From CAYGWP01 sp964353455 (GTDB lineage: Bacteria; Planctomycetota; Phycisphaerae; FEN-1346), in contig CAYGWP010000150.1 in assembly GCA_964353455.1 (NCBI GenBank), positions 1 to 6,856 of the forward strand: 6,856 bases of DNA, given 5' to 3'. Below, piece after piece: positions 1 to 5,170 of the stretch (position 1 is the first letter of the stretch; each line of letters opens with the position of its first letter). The notes under the pieces were generated by a model. It made no database searches and had not been told where the DNA came from. It worked only from the letters and a program-made list of their open reading frames with translations. The position numbers and the translations under genes are program-made.

Positions 1-1
1 G

Positions 2-826
2 GCCGACGGCACGAACCTCGTGGTCGATGGCAAGAGGATCCCCGTCATGGCCACGAAGGACCCGGCGGCGCTCCCCTGGGGGGCCCTTAAGGTGGATGTG
101 GCCCTGGAGTGCACCGGCGCGTTCACGAACAAGGCCGACTGCTCGAAGCACCTGACGGCCGGCGCGAAGAAGGTCATTCTGTCTGCCCCGCCGAAGGACG
201 AACTCGACGCCATGATCGTCATCGGCGTAAACGACGCGGCCCTCAAGCCCGAACACAAGATCGTCTCCAACGCATCCTGCACCACGAACTGCCTCGCGCC
301 TGTGGCGAAGGTCCTGCACGAGACGTTCGGCATCAAGCGCGGCCTTATGACCACCTGCCACGCGTACACCAACGACCAGCGCATCCTCGACATGATCCAC
401 AAGGACCCGCACCGCGCCCGCGCGGCCGCGCTCAACATCATCCCGACGACGACGGGCGCCGCCAAGGCCGTCGGCAAGGTCTTGCCGGCCCTCAAGGGCA
501 GACTGAACGGCTACTCGCTCCGCGTTCCGACCCCGGTCGGCTCGATCGTTGACCTGACGGTCGAACTCGAGAAGCCTGCCAGTGTCGAGACGATCAACGC
601 CGCCATGAAGCAGGCCTCCGAAGGCGGCCTCAAGGGCATTCTCGGCTACACGGACGACCCGATCGTCTCCAGCGATGTCATCGGGACGACGGTGTCCAGC
701 CTCTTCGACGGCACGCAGACTCTGGTGCTGGACCCGACGTTCGTGAAGGTCTGCTCGTGGTACGATAACGAGTGGGGCTTCTCGAACCGGATGGCCGACC
801 TGGCGAAGAAACTGGCCACGATCTGA
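2..826 (+). CDS. gap: Glyceraldehyde-3-phosphate dehydrogenase, type I (5'-truncated by window edge)
   Basis: Catalyses the reversible, NAD(P)-dependent oxidative phosphorylation of glyceraldehyde 3-phosphate to 1,3-bisphosphoglycerate in the cytoplasm. The frame is open from base 2. By comparison with E. coli GapA about 60 residues are missing, including the N-terminal dinucleotide-binding GFGRIGR region, so cofactor preference cannot be judged. The visible 274 residues hold the active-site motif SNASCTTNCLAP, with the catalytic Cys codon at 278-280. The base His (CHAYTNDQ) is at 359-361, 27 residues later, the normal family spacing. Also present are the phosphate-binding stretch NIIPTTTGAAKAVGKV, RVPTP, and the C-terminal WYDNEWGFSNRM. 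The GTG at 20 is an internal Val codon, not the start. It lies 111 nt upstream of pgk, which uses its product; the two are commonly adjacent in bacteria. Identification is secure. Confidence 0.97.
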   Translation, partial: ADGTNLVVDGKRIPVMATKDPAALPWGALKVDVALECTGAFTNKADCSKHLTAGAKKVILSAPPKDELDAMIVIGVNDAALKPEHKIVSNASCTTNCLAPVAKVLHETFGIKRGLMTTCHAYTNDQRILDMIHKDPHRARAAALNIIPTTTGAAKAVGKVLPALKGRLNGYSLRVPTPVGSIVDLTVELEKPASVETINAAMKQASEGGLKGILGYTDDPIVSSDVIGTTVSSLFDGTQTLVLDPTFVKVCSWYDNEWGFSNRMADLAKKLATI

Positions 827-846
827 CTTTTTCGGCAGGATTTGCA

Positions 847-873
847 CGGGGGCGGGCGTCGGGCTCGCCCCCG
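847..873 (+). other. Strong GC hairpin between gap and pgk
   Basis: Bases 847-856 pair with 864-873: a 10-bp stem, all G-C except one G-U, closing a 7-nt loop (857-863). It starts 20 nt after the gap stop codon. No run of T follows it (next bases TGATTATCC), so it is not a canonical intrinsic terminator. It could be a partial terminator, an RNA-processing or mRNA-stability element setting the gap/pgk ratio, or a chance product of high GC. The pairing is read directly; the role is inferred. Confidence 0.45.
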
Positions 874-937
874 GTGATTATCCACCGCCGTCACGACGCG
901 AAGGACCGCGGGTCGGACGCCCGAAAGGAGAACCTCC

Positions 938-2170
938 GTGGCCAGGAAGAAAACCCTCGACAAACTTCCCATGAAGGGCAGGCGAGTCCTCGTCCGCGTC
1001 GATTTCAACGTCCCCCTGGACGACAACGGCAACGTGACCGACGACCGCCGCATACGCATGGCCCTGCCGACCATCAAGTGCGCAATCGACGCCGGGGCGC
1101 GGCTGATTTTGATGAGCCACCTGGGCCGGCCCGACGGCCAGCGGAAGCCCGAGTTCAGCATGAAACCGACGGCCGTACGGCTGGCGGAACTGCTGGGCAA
1201 AGACGTGAAGTTCGCCCCCGACTGCATCGGCACCGAAGTCGAGAAGATGGCCCTGGCCCTGAAGAACGGCGAGGTGATGGTCCTTGAGAACCTGCGCTGG
1301 CGCGCCGGCGAAGAGAAGAATGACCCGAAGTTCTGCGAGGCCCTCCGCAAACTGGCCGACCTCTACGTCAACGACGCGTTCGGCACCGCCCATCGCAAGC
1401 ACGCATCTACATACGGCGTTCCGGCCCTGATGCCGAAGGGAACGCGGGCCATCGGGTTCCTCATCGAGAAGGAACTGAAGTTCCTGGGCGACGCACTCCA
1501 GAAACCGCAGCGGCCGTTCGTCGCGGTCCTCGGCGGCGTGAAGGTCTCCGACAAGATCGGCGTCATCGAAAACCTCCTCGCGAAGTGCGACCGCCTCCTC
1601 ATCGGCGGCGCCATGGCCTACGTCTTCATGGTCGCTCGCGGTCAGAAGGTCGGCAAGTCCAAGGTCGAACGCGAGATCACCAAGAAGGACGGAACCAGGA
1701 AGGACATCATCGCCCTGGCCGCCAAACTCCTCGACAAGATCAAGGCGTCGAAGGCCGAGGTCCTCTTCCCGGTGGACCACCTGGTGGCAAAGGCGTTTGC
1801 CGCCGACGCCGAAACCGACGTCCAGGGACCCGAGATGGAGGACGGGTGGATCGGCCTCGACATCGGCCCCGACACCCGGAACCTCTATTGCGAGAAACTC
1901 GCCGATGCCAGGACCGTGATCTGGAACGGCCCGATGGGCGTCTTCGAGATGGCCCCATTCGCCGAGGGGAGCGTGGAACTGTGCAAGGCGATGGCCGACG
2001 TGGCCAAGCGCGGCGGGACGGTGGTCGTGGGCGGCGGCGACACGGCTGCCGCCGTCGAAAAGTTCGGCTTCGCCGGGAAAATGACGCACATCTCCACCGG
2101 CGGCGGGGCGAGCCTGGAGTTCCTCGAAGGCAAACCCTTCGAGACCATCGAAATCCTCGACAACGCATAG
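938..2170 (+). CDS. pgk: Phosphoglycerate kinase
   Basis: Transfers phosphate between 1,3-bisphosphoglycerate and ADP, the step after GAPDH in glycolysis, in the cytoplasm. The 410-residue product has normal family length and all signatures. The N-terminal substrate domain has RVDFNVP (20-26), SHLGRP (60-65), the ENLRWRAGEEKN region (117-128) and NDAFGTAHRKHAS (145-157). The hinge and nucleotide domain have GGVKVSDK (199-206), NGPMGVFE (330-337), GGGDT (365-369) and STGGGAS (386-392). The GTG start is preferred because AAAGGAG (924-930) sits 7 nt upstream, an excellent ribosome binding site, and MARKKTLDKLPMKGRRVLVRVDFN has the usual PGK N-terminal length. The common ENxRF motif reads ENLRW here, a mild change. 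I see no promoter of its own, so it is probably co-transcribed with gap. Long reading frames on the opposite strand here are GC-driven shadows. Confidence 0.98.
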   Translation: MARKKTLDKLPMKGRRVLVRVDFNVPLDDNGNVTDDRRIRMALPTIKCAIDAGARLILMSHLGRPDGQRKPEFSMKPTAVRLAELLGKDVKFAPDCIGTEVEKMALALKNGEVMVLENLRWRAGEEKNDPKFCEALRKLADLYVNDAFGTAHRKHASTYGVPALMPKGTRAIGFLIEKELKFLGDALQKPQRPFVAVLGGVKVSDKIGVIENLLAKCDRLLIGGAMAYVFMVARGQKVGKSKVEREITKKDGTRKDIIALAAKLLDKIKASKAEVLFPVDHLVAKAFAADAETDVQGPEMEDGWIGLDIGPDTRNLYCEKLADARTVIWNGPMGVFEMAPFAEGSVELCKAMADVAKRGGTVVVGGGDTAAAVEKFGFAGKMTHISTGGGASLEFLEGKPFETIEILDNA

Positions 2171-2186
2171 AAGCGTAACGGCGCTC

Positions 2187-2293
2187 AACGCAGAGGCCGC
2201 AGAGAACGCAGAGAGAAAAACAAGTAGTTTTGTTTTTCTCGGCATAAGTATGGTCTGTTTCTCTTTCTCTGCGCCCTCTGCGGCCTCTGCGTT
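2187..2293. repeat. 107-nt inverted-repeat element made of CGCAGAG heptamers
   Basis: The left arm (2187-2214) and right arm (2266-2293) are reverse complements at 26 of 28 positions. The outer 18 bases, AACGCAGAGGCCGCAGAG, match perfectly, then come two mismatches and eight more matches. Each arm holds three CGCAGAG heptamers at a 9-nt period (left 2189, 2198, 2207; right, as CTCTGCG, 2267, 2276, 2285). The 51-nt centre is A/T-rich, unlike the surrounding DNA. A second hairpin (2213-2222 with 2231-2240, GAGAAAAACA/TGTTTTTCTC) joins the end of the left arm to the centre. The element fills most of the 146-nt pgk-rpe gap. It looks like a mobile, non-coding palindromic repeat (REP- or MITE-like). 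I recall similar CTCTGCG-rich intergenic repeats in other environmental genomes, but copy number cannot be tested from one window. It may also end or stabilise the pgk transcript. Confidence 0.8.
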
Positions 2294-2304
2294 CAAAGGC
2301 ATTC

Positions 2305-2309
2305 GGGAG
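2305..2309 (+). promoter_or_regulatory. Ribosome binding site deciding the TTG start of rpe
   Basis: GGGAG lies 7 nt upstream of TTG 2317. The other in-frame candidate, TTG 2338, has no comparable purine-rich stretch at the right distance, and there is no ATG near the expected N-terminus. Confidence 0.55.
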
Positions 2310-2316
2310 CCACGGA

Positions 2317-3006
2317 TTGAAACGCTCGTTAGCCCAGTTGCCGCGGCCGGCCATTGCACCGTCGATCCTGGCCTGCGACTTCGCGCACCTGGCCGATGAG
2401 ATCGCCCGCGTGCGCGAGGCCGGCGCAGACCTCCTGCACCTCGACGTCATGGACGGCCACTTCGTGCCCAACATCACCATCGGGCCGGCCGTCGTCGAGA
2501 GGGTCCGGGCCGTCACGGACCTCTTTCTCGACGTGCACCTGATGATCGAAGAGCCCGCCCGCTACATCCAGGCGTTCGCCGCAGCCGGTGCCGACAATAT
2601 CACGTTCCACGCCGAGGTGGCGGAGGACCCGAGGGCGCTGGCCGACCGCATCCGCGAACTCGGGTGCGAGGCCGGCATCACAATCAACCCGGACGGGCCG
2701 ATGGAGCGGGTGCGCGCGGCGGCGCCCCACGTGGAAATGGTCCTCATGATGACGATCTTCGCCGGGTTCGGCGGGCAGAAGTTCATGCCCGAAGTCCTGC
2801 CGCTCATCCGGACCGTGCGGGGCTGGCTCCAGCCGAACCAGCGGTTGGAGGTGGACGGCGGCATTTACGCGGATACAATCGGGCAGGCGGCTGCGGCCGG
2901 CGCGGACGTGTTCGTCTCGGGCACCGGCGTCTTCCGCACGCCCGGCCGCGACTACGCCCGCGCCATCGCCGAACTGAGGCAGCGGGCCCAAGAGGCGTCG
3001 GCCTGA
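2317..3006 (+). CDS. rpe: Ribulose-phosphate 3-epimerase
   Basis: Interconverts ribulose 5-phosphate and xylulose 5-phosphate in the pentose phosphate (or Calvin) pathway; a cytoplasmic, metal-dependent TIM-barrel enzyme. The 229 residues fit the family (about 220). Visible motifs are IAPSIL (13-18), the metal and catalytic residues in LLHLDVMDGHFVPNITIG (His41, Asp43), DVHLMI (His74), the phosphate-binding GFGGQKF (150-156) and VDGGI (179-183, catalytic Asp180). The TTG start gives 12 residues before IAPSIL, slightly more than usual; TTG 2338 would give 5. I prefer 2317 because of the GGGAG at 2305-2309. Two loops are atypical: the usual NPGFGGQ reads FAGFGGQ (residues 148-154), and the usual NPxTP reads NPDGP (124-128). 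All catalytic residues remain, so an active epimerase is likely, though a related sugar-phosphate epimerase is possible. accD follows after 20 nt. Confidence 0.95.
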   Translation: MKRSLAQLPRPAIAPSILACDFAHLADEIARVREAGADLLHLDVMDGHFVPNITIGPAVVERVRAVTDLFLDVHLMIEEPARYIQAFAAAGADNITFHAEVAEDPRALADRIRELGCEAGITINPDGPMERVRAAAPHVEMVLMMTIFAGFGGQKFMPEVLPLIRTVRGWLQPNQRLEVDGGIYADTIGQAAAAGADVFVSGTGVFRTPGRDYARAIAELRQRAQEASA

Positions 3007-3026
3007 AGGACGGGGACTGTCGCGCC

Positions 3027-3845
3027 ATGGCCATGAACGGTCGGGCCAAGAAGAAGGATATCCCGGAAGGGCTGTGGCTGCGATGCCCCGGCTGCGAAGA
3101 GATGGTCTTCCGCAAGAGCGTTGAAGAGAACCTCCATGTCTGCCCGGAGTGCCAGTACCACTTCAAGATCGGCGCCCGGCAGCGGCTGGCCCTTCTTGCC
3201 GACGCCGACAGTTTCGAGGAGTACGCACCGAATCTCATGTCGCCGGACCCGCTCCATTTCATCGACCGCAAAAGTTACGTGGAACGTCTGGCCGATGCCC
3301 AGCGGCAGACCAATCTGTACGATGCGGCCGTCGTGGGGCGGGCCTATGTCAAGGGCCGCGCCGCGGTCCTCGGGGCGCTGGACCCGAACTTCATCATGGG
3401 GTCGATGGGGTCGGTCGTCGGCGAGAAGGTGACTGTTGCGGCCGAGAAGGCGGCGGAACTCGGACTGCCCCTCGTCCTCTGTAGCGCATCGGGCGGCGCG
3501 CGGATGATGGAGGGGATACTCAGCCTCTCGCAGATGGCGAAGACGAGCGCGGCCGTCGCGCGGCTGGGGCGGGCAGGGGGGCTCTTCATCAGCGTGATGA
3601 CCAACCCCACGACCGCGGGCGTCGCGGCCAGTTTCGCCTCCCTGGGGGACATCATCCTCGCCGAACCGGGGGCCATGATCGGCTTTACCGGACCGCGCGT
3701 CATCTACCAGACGATGAAGCAGGAACTTCCCGAGGGTTTCCAGACGGCCGAGTTCATGATGGAGCACGGTTTTGTGGACCGGATCATCCCGCGTGCCGGC
3801 CTCCGCAGCGAGATCGCCTCGCTGATCGACTACTGCTGCAAGTAG
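3027..3845 (+). CDS. accD: Acetyl-CoA carboxylase carboxyltransferase, beta subunit
   Basis: With AccA it moves the carboxyl group from carboxybiotin to acetyl-CoA, giving malonyl-CoA, the first committed step of fatty-acid synthesis (cytoplasm). The 272-residue product has the AccD order. An N-terminal zinc ribbon has Cys20, Cys23, Cys39 and Cys42 (CxxC-x15-CxxC, the spacing of E. coli AccD). The crotonase-like carboxyltransferase fold follows: GSMGSVVGEKV, SASGGARM (153-160), AKTSAAVARL, ASFASLGD, AEPGAMIGFTGPRVI and LPEGFQTAEFMMEHG. The frame is open far upstream, but that part lies over rpe and is a shadow. ATG 3027 follows a purine stretch (3008-3016) and puts the zinc ribbon at the expected distance; ATG 3033 is the alternative. 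Oddities: the family TxGGV reads TTAGV (Ala197), and FAGPRVIEQT reads FTGPRVIYQT. No accA is in the window. It is probably co-transcribed with rpe. Confidence 0.95.
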   Translation: MAMNGRAKKKDIPEGLWLRCPGCEEMVFRKSVEENLHVCPECQYHFKIGARQRLALLADADSFEEYAPNLMSPDPLHFIDRKSYVERLADAQRQTNLYDAAVVGRAYVKGRAAVLGALDPNFIMGSMGSVVGEKVTVAAEKAAELGLPLVLCSASGGARMMEGILSLSQMAKTSAAVARLGRAGGLFISVMTNPTTAGVAASFASLGDIILAEPGAMIGFTGPRVIYQTMKQELPEGFQTAEFMMEHGFVDRIIPRAGLRSEIASLIDYCCK

Positions 3846-4050
3846 CAGGTGCGATTGCCGGGGTTTTTTCTTGTACGCCCGCGCGCTGAGTGCCGATATT
3901 TTGCGCGGTGCCGTTCATGTCGGGCGAGGGTTCATTTCAGTAGAGCGTGTGTGGCGGGAACACGGGGTCTGGTGCAAACTGCGCACGCATTTCACGCCCC
4001 CTGCCCGCCGGCGCCTGTAGTGAGCGGTCCTCGGCCTGGAGGAGGGTAAC

Positions 4051-4908
4051 ATGTTAAAGGAACTCTACTACAGACTCCGTGGGCCTCAGAGCACCGAACT
4101 GCCGGGGTATGCCGCAACAGGCATCCTCCGCGAAGGCAGTATGTCGATGATCTTCAAGGCCAAGGAACACGCCACCGGCCGCATCGTGGTCGTCAAGGTC
4201 CTCAAGCCCGGGGCGAAGAAAGCCGTCGAGAGACTCGAGGCCCATTACCGCGATTTCACCGAGGGGCAGATAGCCGCCTCGTTCGACCACCCGAACATCG
4301 TCAAGTGCCTCGCCCACGGAGACCTCGGCGGGTCGCCGTACATGGTGATGGAGTACCTTGAGGGGATGACGCTGGCAAACCTGACGGCGGCCGACAGCAG
4401 GCGCCTGGAAGGCCGGCGGCTGCTCTGCCTGCGGCAGGCCGCGGGGGCGCTGGCCCACGTCCACGGGCGCGGGTTCATCCATCATGACTTCTGCGCGAAG
4501 AACCTCTTCGTGACGAACGATGACTGCGTCAAACTGATCGATTTCGGCCTGACGACGCCAATCCAGAACCTGCCGGTCGTCGCCAGCCGCATGGGCACCG
4601 CCGAAATCCTCGCCCCGGAGATCCTCCGCCGCGAACCCAGCGACCACCGCGTTGACATATTCGCCTTCGGCGTCGTCGGCTACGAGATCCTCGCGGGCCA
4701 CTGGCCGTTTGAAAGCCTCGAACACCACCAGACGCTCAGCAAGATCCTGAACGTCCACCCAATGCCCCTTGACAAGCGGGCGCCCGCCGTTCCGAAAGAT
4801 GTGGCCGCACTGATGATGCGGTGCCTGGAGAAGGACCCCAACAAGCGACTTGGCGGAATGAACACCGCCGTCGGCATCCTCGAGCGGTTCCGCGATGTGA
4901 AACTGTAA
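4051..4908 (+). CDS. Eukaryote-like protein kinase, soluble, atypical catalytic loop
   Basis: A 285-residue protein that is one kinase domain: no transmembrane segment, no PASTA or other sensor domain, so probably cytoplasmic. Landmarks are the glycine loop region LREGSMSMIFKA (26-37), the ATP-anchoring Lys49 in VVVKVL, the helix-C Glu71 followed by HPNIV (80-84), hinge VMEYLEG (99-105), catalytic loop HHDFCAKN (144-151, base Asp146), DFG (164-166), GTAEILAPE (182-190) and DIFAFGVV in helix F. The residues essential for catalysis are present. Three things are unusual. Only one of the three loop glycines remains. The HRD arginine is His (non-RD kinase). The Lys normally two residues after the Asp is Cys, with a Lys at +4, as in tyrosine-kinase loops (HRDLAARN). 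ATG 4051 is preceded by GGAGGAGGG (4038-4046). It is a separate unit, 205 nt after accD and 262 nt before the sigma factor. The substrate is unknown; the downstream sigma factor is an obvious guess only. Confidence 0.93.
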   Translation: MLKELYYRLRGPQSTELPGYAATGILREGSMSMIFKAKEHATGRIVVVKVLKPGAKKAVERLEAHYRDFTEGQIAASFDHPNIVKCLAHGDLGGSPYMVMEYLEGMTLANLTAADSRRLEGRRLLCLRQAAGALAHVHGRGFIHHDFCAKNLFVTNDDCVKLIDFGLTTPIQNLPVVASRMGTAEILAPEILRREPSDHRVDIFAFGVVGYEILAGHWPFESLEHHQTLSKILNVHPMPLDKRAPAVPKDVAALMMRCLEKDPNKRLGGMNTAVGILERFRDVKL

Positions 4909-4966
4909 GCGGCCGTGCCCCACCCGCGAACGGTGTGTCCGCCATCCCTTCTGGGTCAATCCCCAA

Positions 4967-5001
4967 CCTGTGGCCCCTGCCCGGAGGATCGACACCACAG
5001 G
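4967..5001. repeat. Spaced inverted repeat CCTGTGG / CCACAGG
   Basis: A perfect 7-bp inverted repeat (4967-4973 and 4995-5001) with a 21-nt spacer, 58 nt after the kinase stop codon and about 95 nt upstream of the sigma-factor promoter. In RNA it would form a stem-loop that could help end the kinase transcript, but no U-tract follows directly (the nearest TTTT is 5019-5022). Its ends, CCTGT and ACAGG, recur in the palindrome over the -35 box at 5092-5103, so it could instead be a pair of protein-binding half-sites. Confidence 0.35.
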
Positions 5002-5091
5002 ATGATCTAGGCCTTGACTTTTGTCACCAAATGACCTTTGGCAAAGCACGGGATTCGACTGGACACCTGGAGTGCAAGACCACGGAATTTT

Positions 5092-5103
5092 CCTGTTGAC
5101 AGG
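5092..5103. promoter_or_regulatory. Candidate operator: palindrome over the -35 box
   Basis: CCTGTTGACAGG is a perfect 5-bp inverted repeat with a 2-nt centre, and it contains the whole TTGACA -35 element. A protein bound here would block RNA polymerase. A second small inverted repeat, TTATT-ATC-AATAA (5118-5130), covers the -10 box. Short palindromes arise by chance, so operator function is inference. Confidence 0.35.
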
Positions 5104-5131
5104 CCCGATTTGATGAGTTATTATCAATAAG
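5096..5131 (+). promoter_or_regulatory. Near-consensus sigma-70 type promoter of the sigma-factor gene
   Basis: The -35 box TTGACA (5096-5101) matches the consensus exactly. The -10 box TATTAT (5119-5124) matches five of six bases, and the spacer is the optimal 17 nt. Transcription would start near 5131, leaving a leader of about 20-40 nt. This A/T-rich stretch stands out in GC-rich surroundings. It implies transcription of the downstream gene by the housekeeping polymerase, independent of the kinase. Confidence 0.8.
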
Positions 5132-5160
5132 GGATGGGGAACCGGCTTCATGGCCGGACC

Positions 5161-5164
5161 GAGG
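5161..5164 (+). promoter_or_regulatory. Ribosome binding site favouring the ATG at 5171
   Basis: GAGG (within GAGGTG) lies 6 nt upstream of ATG 5171. The competing ATG 5150 has only GGGGA (5136-5140) 9 nt upstream and lies about 19 nt from the predicted transcription start. The preference is moderate. Confidence 0.45.
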
Positions 5165-5170
5165 TGTGAA

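Noticed and set aside
842..881. Promoter for pgk (TTGCAC ... GATTAT)
   Set aside because: Spacer of 28 nt is far too long and the -35 match is poor.
2187..2293. CRISPR array, because of regularly spaced short repeats
   Set aside because: Repeat units are 7 nt at a 9-nt period, arranged as two opposed arms; there are no direct repeats of CRISPR length and no unique spacers.
878..2359. 493-residue open frame on the minus strand over pgk
   Set aside because: It is the complement of a fully supported pgk, runs straight through the inverted repeat, and resembles no known protein; GC-rich C/G-ending codons routinely leave such frames open.
2664..3026. In-frame upstream extension of accD
   Set aside because: It overlaps rpe in another frame, its translation is Arg/Gly-rich without motifs, and AccD length and zinc-ribbon position fit a start at 3027.
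3833..3869. Intrinsic terminator after accD (CTGCT/AGCAG stem, then T6 at 3864-3869)
   Set aside because: The stem is only 5 bp, overlaps the stop codon, and is separated from the T-tract by 15 nt; no GC stem abuts the T-tract.
3871..3900. Promoter for the kinase (TTGTAC ... GATATT)
   Set aside because: Only 3 of 6 and 4 of 6 consensus matches with an 18-nt spacer; not distinguishable from chance.
3849..4049. Possible 66-residue small protein (GTG start) between accD and the kinase
   Set aside because: No ribosome binding site, no recognisable motif, composition of translated GC-rich spacer, and it ends inside the kinase ribosome binding site.
4054..5151. 365-residue minus-strand frame over the kinase gene and spacer
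   Set aside because: It lies opposite a kinase with intact motifs, and its translation is low-complexity, with no recognisable motif.
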